A stretch of 64,000 nt of DNA from Cellvibrionaceae bacterium AOL6 (GCA_003265435.1 NOXC01000002.1:248001-312000), one strand, 5' to 3'; positions 55,697 through 64,000 are shown, counted from the stretch's first letter. Numbers and translations are program-made. The notes: a model not told the origin generated them from the sequence alone.

Positions 55697-57010
55697 TTAA
55701 TAGCCTACTAGCCCTGCGTACCCCAAAATCCTATCGCCGTAACGTCCACCCCATTCATAACCATAACGACGCTCGGGTTCAATCAGCATAATATCGTATT
55801 GCTTGCCCTCACCTTCTGGTGCTGCGCGGCCGCTGAAAAAGCCCGTATTTTCGTCAAGGTCGTAAAAGCGGTACCACATCGTGCTGCCGTTTCGCGCTTG
55901 GATCGGATTGTAATTATCATCGCTACTGCTTCCAGAGCGCTTCACATAAGCGGTATCCGCCACTTGAACTTCAGGATTGCGATACCACGCGAGCGCCGCC
56001 TTCACGGCCGTTTCCACTTCTTCAGTCTGAGGGCGTGTCATCAGGAAGGCCACCACCAACACACTTTCCTTCCCGCTTTTGGATGCCAGCTCATAGGAGC
56101 GTGCCGCTCTCGGCTCGTAGGTTTGCGCATCGTGTTGGGCACACCACACTGTCAGTGTCTCGCCCTGCTCAATCTGTGCGTTCAGAATAAAGTCCACGCC
56201 CGCCTCGATGGCCGCATCCACTTGCGTGCGCTGCGTTTCGCTGAACAGATCACCGTCCAGCGGTGAAGCTTCGCGCTGAATGGCATCCAGTAAAATCAGC
56301 ACACGTGCCATCGCATTGTCATTGAAGGTCACGTGATTTGAATAAGAGGTCCCCGTGCGCTCTGGATACACCTGTGGCCATCCGCCCGTGTCCGTCTGCA
56401 TGGTCAGTAAAAAATCGAGGGCTGCGCGCGCGGCATCTCGGTAGCTCGTCTCGCCGCTGCGCTGGTACACGTCTGCGAGGAACATTAATTCGCTGACGGT
56501 GGCGTCGTTATCAATGGTGCCGAGCTCAACGCCATTGGCGCCCGTCCAACCTGATCGGGCTTCGCTGCCGTTCCAAGCATTGGTGTATTTCGATACGTCG
56601 TACTTGTAGAAGCCCCCGTGGGGCATCTGCCAGCTAATGATGTTATCCGCTAAGGCCTTATCTGTGGCTAAGCGGCTATCCGCATCGCCCCCACTTGCAA
56701 GCCAATCCTCGTACTTCTCAAGCTCCCCGTAGATAGGGTTGCCGTCTTGCGACAAGGTGGGCGCGTCACCACTGCTGCTGCCAGAGGAGGAGCTGGTGGA
56801 GCTGGACGTCGTCGAACTGCTGGTGGAACTCGTTGATCCGCCAGAGCTGGAACTGCTTGAACTAGTGGAACTGCCCGACGTGGTTGAGGAGCTTGAACTG
56901 GTACTGGAGGCTGGAGGCTGAGTGCTATCGCTCCCACTGGGGCCACTTGAGCCACCACAGGCGCCTAGCAGCAGGGAAACGGACACCAGAATCGAAGTCA
57001 GGGCTTTCAT
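55697..57010 (-). CDS. Pectate lyase family PL10, lipoprotein with poly-Ser linker
   Basis: 437 residues. Lipobox LGAC (Cys18), a Ser/Thr-rich linker (about 26-86), then the alpha-helical PL10 domain (about 95-437) with the diagnostic segments GGWPQVYPERTGTSYSNHVT, TFNDNAMARVL, TVWCAQHDAQTYEPRAARSYE and the end WGGRYGDRILGYAGL. PL10 cleaves polygalacturonate by beta-elimination with calcium. A pectin enzyme among red-algal galactan genes is unexpected; either it is a neighbour by chance, or it extends the substrate range to land-plant or seagrass material. No copy of the locus operator is seen upstream, which favours separate control. Confidence 0.9.
   Translation of the reverse strand: MKALTSILVSVSLLLGACGGSSGPSGSDSTQPPASSTSSSSSTTSGSSTSSSSSSSGGSTSSTSSSTTSSSTSSSSGSSSGDAPTLSQDGNPIYGELEKYEDWLASGGDADSRLATDKALADNIISWQMPHGGFYKYDVSKYTNAWNGSEARSGWTGANGVELGTIDNDATVSELMFLADVYQRSGETSYRDAARAALDFLLTMQTDTGGWPQVYPERTGTSYSNHVTFNDNAMARVLILLDAIQREASPLDGDLFSETQRTQVDAAIEAGVDFILNAQIEQGETLTVWCAQHDAQTYEPRAARSYELASKSGKESVLVVAFLMTRPQTEEVETAVKAALAWYRNPEVQVADTAYVKRSGSSSDDNYNPIQARNGSTMWYRFYDLDENTGFFSGRAAPEGEGKQYDIMLIEPERRYGYEWGGRYGDRILGYAGLVGY
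56753..56935 (-). repeat. Low-complexity coding repeat for poly-Ser/Thr linker
   Basis: About 180 bases of Ser/Thr/Gly codons encode the linker between lipid anchor and catalytic domain. Such linkers are common in surface enzymes of Cellvibrio and Saccharophagus relatives. Confidence 0.85.
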
Positions 57011-57092
57011 ACAACGTTCTCATTATGCTTATTGTGAAATAGACGCCAAGAATAGCGCCTGTCAGGCATATGGACAAGCCAAATATTTATTC

Positions 57093-57112
57093 GGCCTGAC
57101 CAAAAGTCAGCC
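57093..57112. promoter_or_regulatory. Inverted repeat in the divergent PL10/P450 promoter region
   Basis: GGC-c-TGAC-caaaa-GTCA-GCC: seven paired bases with a single bulge around a five-base centre. It does not match the operator used elsewhere in the window and may be a separate control site or a small terminator. Confidence 0.35.
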
Positions 57113-57257
57113 GTGGCAAAAAGTTCGGATAATGACAAGAAATTAACAAATTTGGTCGCGCTTAGGCTATTTCAACACGCCGGAGAGCAATAGCATGACA
57201 CTCTTGATCAGCCGGGTCTCAGCTAGGCCCCAGACTTTGAGTAACGTGGAGTGAATC

Positions 57258-58418
57258 ATGAGCCGATCTTCTCACCCTGATCCGTTTGCAGAGCTACGTG
57301 CAGAACGAGGCGTGTATGACATTGATGATCAAAACGATCCCGTCAAAATGGTGTTGCGCCTGAAGGACGTAAGAAAATGTGCACACAACTGGAAACAATA
57401 CAGCTCCGAAGCCACTCCAGGCCGGATTGTTGTCCCCTCTGAAGTTGATATTCGGAATACACGTCAGATTCCGTTCGAGTTGGATCCCCCACTTCATGGC
57501 GACTTTCGGGCCCTGCTCGACCCATGGTTCAAACGACCTTCGCAAGCCCACTATCAACAACGTCTGCGTCATATCATCGTCGCGCAACTCGAGTCGGTGC
57601 AGCTGAAGTCCACTTTCGACTGTATCCGTGACTTTTCTCTGCCGCTTCAATCTCGAGCCCTGACGGTGTTGATGAATGTACCTGCCGACGAGGCCGAGAC
57701 CTTCATCAGTTGGGGCACCCATGTTTTCCGCAGTGAGAACGACCCGCTCGACGCGGGCAAGGCAGAGCAACTTTACGCCTATATTGACCAGAAAATCGAT
57801 GAAAAAATCGCTCAACCCGGTGACGACCTATTTTCTCTGCTGCTAAACGCCAAGGTGGCGGGTAAGCAGATCTCTAAAGAAGAAATCAAAGGCATCATCA
57901 TCCTCACCTTTGCCGGCGGACGTGACACCGTCATCAATATGGTCACCAATACCCTCGCATACCTAGCGGAGCATCCGGAATCACTCGAGCGGCTTCGGGC
58001 AGAACCTGAAATTCGGGGCCGCGCGATTGAAGAATTGATTCGCTACTTTTCTCCCCTCACTCACATGGGGCGCGTCGCTCGAGAGGACGCCCAAGTGTGC
58101 GAGCACGCTGTCGCGCAAGACAGCCGAATATCCCTATGTTGGGCGTCAGCGAATCGCGATGCCAGTGTATTCGAACACCCCGACGAAGTGATTCTCGACC
58201 GCAAACTCAACCCTCACGTCGCATTCGGCTTCGCGCATCACAATTGCTTAGGCGCGACACACGCTCGCACACTGATGCAATTATTGCTGGACGTCGTGTG
58301 TGAACGTGTTCAGCGTATCGATTTTATCGATGCGCAAGAGAATATCGAAGAATGGGGCGAGCTCAGACGCAAAGTGGGTTACCACAACTTGCAGCTTTCG
58401 CTGCAAGTCAACTCTTGA
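57258..58418 (+). CDS. Cytochrome P450 monooxygenase, probable 6-O-methyl-galactose demethylase
   Basis: 386 residues, soluble class. The oxygen-activating I-helix is AGGRDT (residues 219-224), the ExxR pair is Glu259/Arg262 (EELIRYF), and the haem cysteine is Cys330 in FGFAHHNCLG. The usual Gly two before the loop His is Ala here. It is followed by its own ferredoxin and ferredoxin reductase genes, giving a complete class I system. In marine red-algal galactan loci exactly this trio performs oxidative demethylation of 6-O-methyl-D-galactose, producing galactose and formaldehyde. Porphyran and agar carry this methyl ether, and some carrageenans do too. GGAG precedes the ATG. The substrate is an inference from context. 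Confidence 0.85.
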   Translation: MSRSSHPDPFAELRAERGVYDIDDQNDPVKMVLRLKDVRKCAHNWKQYSSEATPGRIVVPSEVDIRNTRQIPFELDPPLHGDFRALLDPWFKRPSQAHYQQRLRHIIVAQLESVQLKSTFDCIRDFSLPLQSRALTVLMNVPADEAETFISWGTHVFRSENDPLDAGKAEQLYAYIDQKIDEKIAQPGDDLFSLLLNAKVAGKQISKEEIKGIIILTFAGGRDTVINMVTNTLAYLAEHPESLERLRAEPEIRGRAIEELIRYFSPLTHMGRVAREDAQVCEHAVAQDSRISLCWASANRDASVFEHPDEVILDRKLNPHVAFGFAHHNCLGATHARTLMQLLLDVVCERVQRIDFIDAQENIEEWGELRRKVGYHNLQLSLQVNS

Positions 58419-58460
58419 GCGCATTTGCTACAAATACACTTACTTTACCGGACGAATCTG

Positions 58461-58769
58461 ATGGCGAAAATTACGTTTATTACTAGAAACGACGAACACT
58501 ACATCCTCGAAGCGGACTCTGGGTCATTAATGGAACTAGCGGTCCAAAATGGCGTCGATGGCATTGACGGAGATTGCGGCGGGGTCTGCTCCTGCGCAAC
58601 CTGTCATGTGCATGTCAACACCGAACACATGGAAAAAGTCGGCGCGGCCAGCGAAATTGAGCAGGACATGCTTGAGCTCGACGACAATGCCACAGCACAA
58701 AGTCGCCTGTGCTGCCAGATTGATGTGAGCGATGAGCTGGATGGTCTCGTCGTCCGAGTGGCGCGTTGA
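58461..58769 (+). CDS. [2Fe-2S] ferredoxin, putidaredoxin type
   Basis: 102 residues from ATG 58461; a start at 58425 would add twelve unlike residues. Cluster ligands Cys39, Cys45, Cys48 and Cys85 match the putidaredoxin spacing (motif DCGGVCSCATCHVHV and RLCCQ). It carries electrons from the reductase at 58792 to the P450 at 57258; a 42-base gap separates it from the P450 gene and 22 bases from the reductase gene. Cytoplasmic. Confidence 0.92.
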   Translation: MAKITFITRNDEHYILEADSGSLMELAVQNGVDGIDGDCGGVCSCATCHVHVNTEHMEKVGAASEIEQDMLELDDNATAQSRLCCQIDVSDELDGLVVRVAR

Positions 58770-58791
58770 AAAGACCAGCCTGGAGATAGAC

Positions 58792-60039
58792 ATGAATGAA
58801 GTTGAACGCTGTATCATCGTCGGCGCAAGCCATGCGGGAGTACAGCTCGCATTCGCATTACGCACTGCGGGCTGGAACGGCGATATCGTATTGTATGATA
58901 GAGACCCTTTGCTTCCATACCAGAGGCCCCCTTTATCGAAAACGGCGTTGAGCGGTGAAGGCACTATGAAGCTGATGCCGCTCAAGCCAGAGCAGGCTTA
59001 CACGAAAGCCGAAATCGATCTACGTCTCGGCTGTTCGGTCTGTGCTGTGAATACGGCCGAGCAAAGTGTCACCGATGACGGTGGTCGCAAGACATACTAC
59101 AGCCATCTCGTCCTTGCGACGGGTGCCCGCGCGATAGTCCCACCGATACAAGGCTCGGAGCGTGCGAAAAACCTGTTCACACTGCGCGATGGCCAAGATG
59201 TCAACCGCATTCGTCAAACATTTAACCCCCTTCAATCATCGCGAGTGGTGATCATTGGCGCTGGTTACATCGGTCTCGAAACCGCAGCCTCTCTTAAAAA
59301 AATGGGGGCCGAGGTCACAGTGCTTGAACGGGAACCCCGCGTGCTTGCTAGAGTCACCTCCCCTGAAATGTCTGCTTTTTTTACTGAGCTGCACCGCAAC
59401 CACGGTGTCCATATCGCGTGCAGTAAAAACGTCACCGCCATTAACGAGCGCGAGGGTGTACAACAGGTTTGCTGCGCGGACGGCTCGGCGTACACCGCTG
59501 ACATGATCATCGTGGGTGTCGGAGTACACGTACGACAGGAGCTCGCAAAGCAATGCGGACTACGCGTGCACAACGGGGTCGTAACGGATTCACAGTGCCG
59601 TAGTAGCGTACCGAATATATTTGCCATCGGAGACTGCAGCCTCCACCCCAACGCGCAGTATCAACGCTTCGTACGACTAGAGAGTGTTCAAAATGCCGTA
59701 GACCAAGCAAAGGTCGTAGCCGAGACCCTCGCCGGACGATGCGCACGCTATGAGGCGATACCTTGGTTTTGGTCTGATCAATATGATATCAAGCTGCAGA
59801 TAGTGGGGCTGGCCGATGGTTACGACCGCGTTTTTTTCCGCGACGAATCGGAGGGGAATACACCCAGCTTTTCATACTGGTATTTTCGAGGCATGCAGTT
59901 ATTAGCCGTCGACGCAGTAAATAATGCGAAAGCCTACGTTGTCGGTACGAAGCTCCTTAAATCGAATGCAGAGGTGAATCTCTCGAGACTCCAAGATCTT
60001 AACACGAGCTTATCATTAGACGCGTTAATCGCTTCGTGA
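58792..60039 (+). CDS. FAD-dependent ferredoxin reductase, putidaredoxin reductase type
   Basis: 415 residues from ATG 58792, which has GGAG six bases upstream; a start at 58732 would overlap the ferredoxin gene. FAD motif CIIVGASHAGVQLA, NAD(P)H motif VVIIGAGYIGLETAASL and the FAD-ribityl motif NIFAIGDCSLHP; YQRPPLSK near residue 40 is typical of these reductases. It passes electrons from NAD(P)H to the ferredoxin and completes the P450 system. Confidence 0.92.
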   Translation: MNEVERCIIVGASHAGVQLAFALRTAGWNGDIVLYDRDPLLPYQRPPLSKTALSGEGTMKLMPLKPEQAYTKAEIDLRLGCSVCAVNTAEQSVTDDGGRKTYYSHLVLATGARAIVPPIQGSERAKNLFTLRDGQDVNRIRQTFNPLQSSRVVIIGAGYIGLETAASLKKMGAEVTVLEREPRVLARVTSPEMSAFFTELHRNHGVHIACSKNVTAINEREGVQQVCCADGSAYTADMIIVGVGVHVRQELAKQCGLRVHNGVVTDSQCRSSVPNIFAIGDCSLHPNAQYQRFVRLESVQNAVDQAKVVAETLAGRCARYEAIPWFWSDQYDIKLQIVGLADGYDRVFFRDESEGNTPSFSYWYFRGMQLLAVDAVNNAKAYVVGTKLLKSNAEVNLSRLQDLNTSLSLDALIAS

Positions 60040-60058
60040 GATGCATCTAGCGTAACCG

Positions 60059-60751
60059 TTACCTGTGGGTCAGCAATTGGTTTGAGAGCTGCCCCTGCGA
60101 CGCCATCAACAACACGGCTGCGGCAAGGAAGCCGTGCCTCTGCAGCATCATCACGTTTGAGTCCGTAAGGCTTGCCAGCTTTTCAGCGTCAACTGTGTAA
60201 CATGACAGGACGATACTACTCTGAATACATTCCTCCGGTGGCGTAACTCGCACCAACAAGTCAAGATCGAGAAGAGCTTTCACAAACGCCGAAGTCACCG
60301 CCTGCCCCCGAGCAATGTGCGATAGACAGGCCTGTTTTTCTTGCAGCACAAAACTGGCTTCACCGTCCGCATTAAAGAGCCGATGGCTACCATGGCGATC
60401 TACTTTAGGATGTGCCATATCGATGGCCAATTTCGCGGACATGTGTGCATCATCCCTATTCACCAGGCAGAACGGTTGACGACGAACATGGAGGGGCACG
60501 TAGCGCGCACGCCAGTGCCCTTTCATTAGATAGGCGTTTTCACCAACGGTGGTACCTAGTAAGGCGACAAGGCCGAATTGACCCGTTTGCATGCTTTTCT
60601 GCAAAAAAACCGGGTATTCCAAAATCAATTTAGGGAGTTCTTCCGCTACTACTGGTACACAATGGATTGCATCCCCCAGTTCAGGGGCATAATCTATTCG
60701 TATTTTCACATCAGCATGCTGCTCAGCATTGAGTATTTCGATTCGGTTCAT
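60059..60751 (-). CDS. SapC-family protein
   Basis: 230 residues without a signal. Similar to the SapC family (named from a Campylobacter S-layer region), with HVPVVAEE-like N-terminus, QFGLVALLG, WRARYVPLHVRRQPF and GFLAAAVLLMASQGQL near the end. In Proteobacteria this gene is often adjacent to a TonB receptor and a tryptophan-halogenase-like gene, as here. The biochemical role is not established. It lies 23 bases after the halogenase-like gene. Confidence 0.82.
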   Translation of the reverse strand: MNRIEILNAEQHADVKIRIDYAPELGDAIHCVPVVAEELPKLILEYPVFLQKSMQTGQFGLVALLGTTVGENAYLMKGHWRARYVPLHVRRQPFCLVNRDDAHMSAKLAIDMAHPKVDRHGSHRLFNADGEASFVLQEKQACLSHIARGQAVTSAFVKALLDLDLLVRVTPPEECIQSSIVLSCYTVDAEKLASLTDSNVMMLQRHGFLAAAVLLMASQGQLSNQLLTHR

Positions 60752-60773
60752 AGGACAATTTTACTGAAACCCT

Positions 60774-62324
60774 CTAAATTTTTTGCAAGCCAAATCGATG
60801 GATCTTATCGATCAACTCTCTGTGTGACGGCAGTGATGCGAGCAATCGCGATGTATCCTCATTGACTTCCCGAAACAACCGTGAGGCCCGAGCGCTCTCG
60901 GTACAAGGTACCCCCAGCACGTCAGGTCGCGTTTTAAATTGCATGCCATATAAAACATACTGGTAGCTCGCTGCAGGAAACACTTCGACCGCGCGATCAA
61001 AATCGTCATGCCAGGGCGCTTGGTACCGCCACAATGTCAGGAGCGATAGCAAGGAATCCGGTACAGCATCCATTGCCGCTTGACGTCGCCAATACTCGGA
61101 ATCCTGCCGCTGAGTCAGCACGTAATGCAGCTTCAAAAAATCGATAATGCGAGCCCATCGGTACAAAAACGTGTCATTAAAGCGCTCGCGCAGGACATGC
61201 ATCGCCTCCCGGGACCGGGGAAACTGCTCGGCGAGCATAGATGCAGATACTTCAACTAAGACAAGGGCCGAAGCCTCTAGCGGCTCTAAAAACCCGGCAG
61301 ACAACCCCACAGCTACACAGTTGTGTTTCCAAAACAGAGCACGGTGCCCCGGTGTAATAGCAATTTTCCTGACTGGCGACGAGCTGAAATCGCTTTTGGT
61401 TTGACCAAGGTATTTTACTAAGGTGTCGTAAGCGAGCGCGTCGCTCTCATGCTCATCACTGTACACATAGCCCACCCCACGACGATGCTGCAAGCCAATA
61501 TCCCAGATCCAACCATTTGCCTGCGCGGTCGAGATTGTGTGCGATGCGATCGGCGTCAATTCACTCGAGTAGGGAACTTGAACCGCCAACGCGGCATTAT
61601 TAGGAAGAATGGACTGGCACGAACGAAACGGTACGCCGAGCGCTTCTCCCAGCAGAAGCGCTCGAAAGCCAGTGCAATCAATAAATAAGTCACCTTCGAC
61701 ACAGCCATGCCCTTGGCTCCGTACAGCAGAAATATCACCATTTTCTGCGCGAAGTACTTCGATAACATCGTCTTCAATCAAGCGAACACCAAGTGCATTT
61801 TGGCAGTGTGCCTTTAAAAAATTGGAGAACGCGGCAGCATCAAGATGATAAGCATAATTCACTAAACCCGCATACTCCGGCGTGCAAATGGACTTAGGGG
61901 GCTTGCCCGCGTCACACAGCGCATCCTGTGGGCTGACTCGCCGAGAGAAGGAGCCTATCGTGTCACGTTCGAGACAGTGCGTTGCCAGGTTCACTTTCTT
62001 AAACCCCGCCGGTTCAACTAGCGGATGATAGTAGGCATCCGACTCGTCTCCCGTTACCCAACGAGCAAATCGTGCGCCCTGTTTGAAAGTAGCATGACAT
62101 TGACGAATAAAATCTGTTTCTGCCACCCCCATGTTTTTCAACGTGGTACGCATCGTAGGCCACGTCCCCTCACCCACCCCCACCGCAGGAATGGTAGGCG
62201 ACTCAATTAAAGTAATAGTAAGTCCCTTGCTGCGATCTTGACTCAGTTTTGCAGCAAGCGTGCCCGCCGTAATCCAGCCAGCGGTACCTCCGCCTACAAT
62301 CACAACTCGAGTAATGGGTTTCAT
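60774..62324 (-). CDS. Flavin-dependent tryptophan-halogenase-like protein
   Basis: 516 residues from ATG 62324, where the dinucleotide-binding motif RVVIVGGGTAGWITAGTL begins; a frame to 62420 adds an unrelated extension overlapping the TonB receptor gene. FAD-binding and halogenase features are visible: GVGEGTWPTM, GWIWDIGLQHR (the WxWxI box with Gly where Pro is normal), and SAGFLEPLEASAL. The segment where PrnA has its catalytic lysine reads FKQGARFARW, with Arg85 at the expected lysine position, so halogenation chemistry is doubtful. Such proteins accompany TonB receptors and SapC and may act on carbohydrate, peptide or other imported substrate. A terminator separates it from the receptor. 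Confidence 0.82.
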   Translation of the reverse strand: MKPITRVVIVGGGTAGWITAGTLAAKLSQDRSKGLTITLIESPTIPAVGVGEGTWPTMRTTLKNMGVAETDFIRQCHATFKQGARFARWVTGDESDAYYHPLVEPAGFKKVNLATHCLERDTIGSFSRRVSPQDALCDAGKPPKSICTPEYAGLVNYAYHLDAAAFSNFLKAHCQNALGVRLIEDDVIEVLRAENGDISAVRSQGHGCVEGDLFIDCTGFRALLLGEALGVPFRSCQSILPNNAALAVQVPYSSELTPIASHTISTAQANGWIWDIGLQHRRGVGYVYSDEHESDALAYDTLVKYLGQTKSDFSSSPVRKIAITPGHRALFWKHNCVAVGLSAGFLEPLEASALVLVEVSASMLAEQFPRSREAMHVLRERFNDTFLYRWARIIDFLKLHYVLTQRQDSEYWRRQAAMDAVPDSLLSLLTLWRYQAPWHDDFDRAVEVFPAASYQYVLYGMQFKTRPDVLGVPCTESARASRLFREVNEDTSRLLASLPSHRELIDKIHRFGLQKI

Positions 62325-62342
62325 AGCGTTACTTTTTAATCG

Positions 62343-62365
62343 AAAAAGGGCCACGCGTGGCCCTA
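62343..62365 (-). terminator. Rho-independent terminator after the partial TonB receptor
   Basis: On the minus strand AGGGCCACGCGTGGCCCT is followed by TTTTCG and AT-rich DNA. It lies 36 bases after the receptor stop and only about 20 bases before the halogenase-like gene start. Confidence 0.8.
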
Positions 62366-62400
62366 AGCAATAACAGAATGTGCGAAACACACGCTTTCTT

Positions 62401-64000
62401 TTAGAACTTGGCGCGAACACCTAGGTTATAACGGGGACCATATTGCTCAGCACTCACCAATTGTTCTGAGAAACGGCCGTGACGGCGAGCGGTTTCGTTG
62501 GTCAGGTTGATGCCTTCCGCGAAAACGGATACGTAGTCATTGATGTCATAACTCGCATTGAGATCCCACTGGCCATACTCTTCAGTGAACGTGGGTTCCC
62601 CACTCACCTGCGGTTGACCAATTTTCAGTAAGAACTCGTCTCGCCAGTTGTAGGCCAGACGAATTTCAAATTGATCTCGCTCGTAGAACGCGATTAGATT
62701 AGCTGAATCGCTCAGGCCCGTCAGCGCCAACACCGACTCGGTTGAATACACATCATAGTCGATGTCACCGTCGACCAAAGTCATATTGGCAATGACGCCA
62801 AAGCCGGACTCACCAAAAACATGCTGAACGTTTAACTCCCAACCATCTACCGTTGCAGACTCGTCGCTGTTTGCGGGTTTGGCCACGTCCCACATAATTA
62901 CCGGGTCACCGGCCTGCCCCAAGCAAGCGGGATTGTAGGGCTCGGTCGTACTGTCAGGGCAGCCCGCTCGAGGGTTGACGCTGGGGTCAGTTAACGCGTT
63001 GCCATCGGCATCTGGTAGCGGCTGTGAAACTGTCGTCGCACCGATGAAATTTTCAACGTCTTTTCGGAAATACCCGACAGACGCGTAACTACTGTCCGCG
63101 TAATACCACTCTAGAGAGAGGTCGAAGTTAGTTGACTCATACGGAAGCAAGTTCGGGCTACCCTGATTCGCAGCGTATAATTCTCCTGGGCGCGCATTCA
63201 CCTCTGTCGATGGGAACATCGCTGTAATATCAGCGCGGCTAATCGTTTTGCTGAAAGAGAAGCGACCAATCAAATCATCTAAGAAATGCACACTGAGATC
63301 CAAATTGGGCAAGACATTGCTGTAGCTTCCATTCAATGTCTGAGATGTCGCCTCCTCAGTAAATACAGGTCGCAATTCAACTGGATGCCAATAGTTCATT
63401 GCGACAATAGCATTCTGTACCGATTCCGACTCGACATCGGTCTCTTCATATCGAGCACCAAGGCTTAACTCGACAGGCAAGTCCGCGACTTCGAACGCCA
63501 TATCAGCAGTCACATAGGCGGCCAGCGTTTCCTCGTTGACATTATTGATAGTAGGCGGGACGAGATTTAGCTCCCCGACTAGATCAATAAAGTCTGTGGC
63601 CCGATAATCGGCGAGATAAGGAAACAGTCCGCTAGCGCCGCTGAACTGGTCACCAAAATCACCTCGTGGATTAAATCGAATATCCAGTTCATCCAGATCC
63701 ACATCGACAAAATTGAAATTGAAGTTTCTGTAGGTATCGATTTGATAGTCTGTCTGCGCGGCACCAAAACGTATAGTTTTTAGAAAACCATCAGACTCGT
63801 TAGACCATATACCATCCAATTGTATCTGCTGGATGGTATTTTCGATCTCGTATCCACGCTTCTGAAACAGATCGGAAACGATCCAATCTTTGTCATAGGG
63901 ATCTCCGCCGGGTAAGTCACTCGCATCGATGATCACCGATGGCACATCGTCGCTGCCAAATATCGCACCCACATCAACGTAGCCTACACCGTTTTCATCC
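62401..64000 (-). CDS. TonB-dependent receptor, N-terminus beyond window
   Basis: About 533 C-terminal residues of a receptor barrel; the frame stays open to the right edge, so the ATG at 63972 is not the real start. Barrel features include LSLGARYEETDVES, SFSKTISRADITAMFPSTE, NLLPYESTNFDLSLEWYY and the ending YGPRYNLGVRAKF with aromatic C-terminus. The end (GVRAKF versus GIRANF) and the RADI-type motif resemble the receptor at 27713, so it also belongs to the carbohydrate-type receptors. With the halogenase-like and SapC genes it forms a recurring trio; whether it serves the galactan locus is uncertain. Confidence 0.85.
   Translation of the reverse strand, partial: DENGVGYVDVGAIFGSDDVPSVIIDASDLPGGDPYDKDWIVSDLFQKRGYEIENTIQQIQLDGIWSNESDGFLKTIRFGAAQTDYQIDTYRNFNFNFVDVDLDELDIRFNPRGDFGDQFSGASGLFPYLADYRATDFIDLVGELNLVPPTINNVNEETLAAYVTADMAFEVADLPVELSLGARYEETDVESESVQNAIVAMNYWHPVELRPVFTEEATSQTLNGSYSNVLPNLDLSVHFLDDLIGRFSFSKTISRADITAMFPSTEVNARPGELYAANQGSPNLLPYESTNFDLSLEWYYADSSYASVGYFRKDVENFIGATTVSQPLPDADGNALTDPSVNPRAGCPDSTTEPYNPACLGQAGDPVIMWDVAKPANSDESATVDGWELNVQHVFGESGFGVIANMTLVDGDIDYDVYSTESVLALTGLSDSANLIAFYERDQFEIRLAYNWRDEFLLKIGQPQVSGEPTFTEEYGQWDLNASYDINDYVSVFAEGINLTNETARRHGRFSEQLVSAEQYGPRYNLGVRAKF

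Noticed and set aside
1-64000. tRNA, rRNA, insertion sequences, phage or attachment sites
   Set aside because: No transposase, integrase or tRNA-like cloverleaf was noticed in reading both strands; a formal scan was not possible.

Overview
The window comes from a marine Gammaproteobacterium, most likely one of the polysaccharide-degrading Cellvibrionales-type genera. Signs of this are TonB-dependent receptors in place of a SusCD pair, many lipoproteins, poly-Ser and Pro-Thr linkers, a PL10 lyase, and a SapC / FAD-halogenase / TonB-receptor cluster. Nearly the whole window is a red-algal sulfated-galactan locus. A kappa-carrageenase (GH16 with a C-terminal Ig-like domain), a GH127 next to 3,6-anhydrogalactose catabolic genes, and four formylglycine sulfatases point to kappa/beta-carrageenan (furcellaran-type) as the main substrate. 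Related agar or porphyran-type galactans remain possible.

Layout. 1-5.1 kb: a DUF1552 protein (cut by the window edge) with a DUF1592-family c-type cytochrome lipoprotein carrying 14 thrombospondin type 3 repeats, then two decayed gene fragments. 5.1-8.9 kb: two tandem beta-helix-like proteins with VPEL-type C-terminal sorting tails. 9.3-20 kb: depolymerisation genes, namely a GH42-like enzyme, three GH16 enzymes, one sulfatase and a small secreted protein. 20.2-31.5 kb: a large secreted LamG / haem-motif / Ig-like protein of unknown role, a chemoreceptor, a glycan-binding lipoprotein and its TonB receptor. 31.5-43.5 kb: a sulfatase, a GntR regulator, an XdhC-like maturation factor, a second GH42-like enzyme, a molybdenum aldehyde oxidoreductase (IorAB type), a beta-propeller protein and an FG-GAP lipoprotein. 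43.6-55.6 kb: two sulfatases, KDPGal aldolase, KDGal kinase, aldehyde dehydrogenase, enolase-superfamily cycloisomerase/dehydratase, GH127, an MFS sugar porter and a second GntR regulator. 55.7-64 kb: a PL10 pectate lyase, a P450/ferredoxin/ferredoxin-reductase set, SapC, an FAD-dependent halogenase-like protein and a partial TonB receptor.

How it works together (inference from families). Secreted and lipoprotein GH16 and GH42-like enzymes cut the polymer, sulfatases strip sulfate, and TonB receptors with the binding lipoprotein import oligomers. GH127 releases 3,6-anhydro-D-galactose. The aldehyde dehydrogenase and enolase-family enzyme convert this to 2-keto-3-deoxy-galactonate, which DgoK and DgoA split to pyruvate and glyceraldehyde 3-phosphate. 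The P450 system resembles those that demethylate 6-O-methyl-galactose. An inverted repeat, A(A/T)ACAT-N3-ATGT(T/A)T, lies upstream of many of these units and of both GntR genes, and is the likely operator tying the locus into one regulon. The locus also has an unusual concentration of redox proteins: two proteins with c-type haem motifs, a molybdenum oxidoreductase and a P450 chain.
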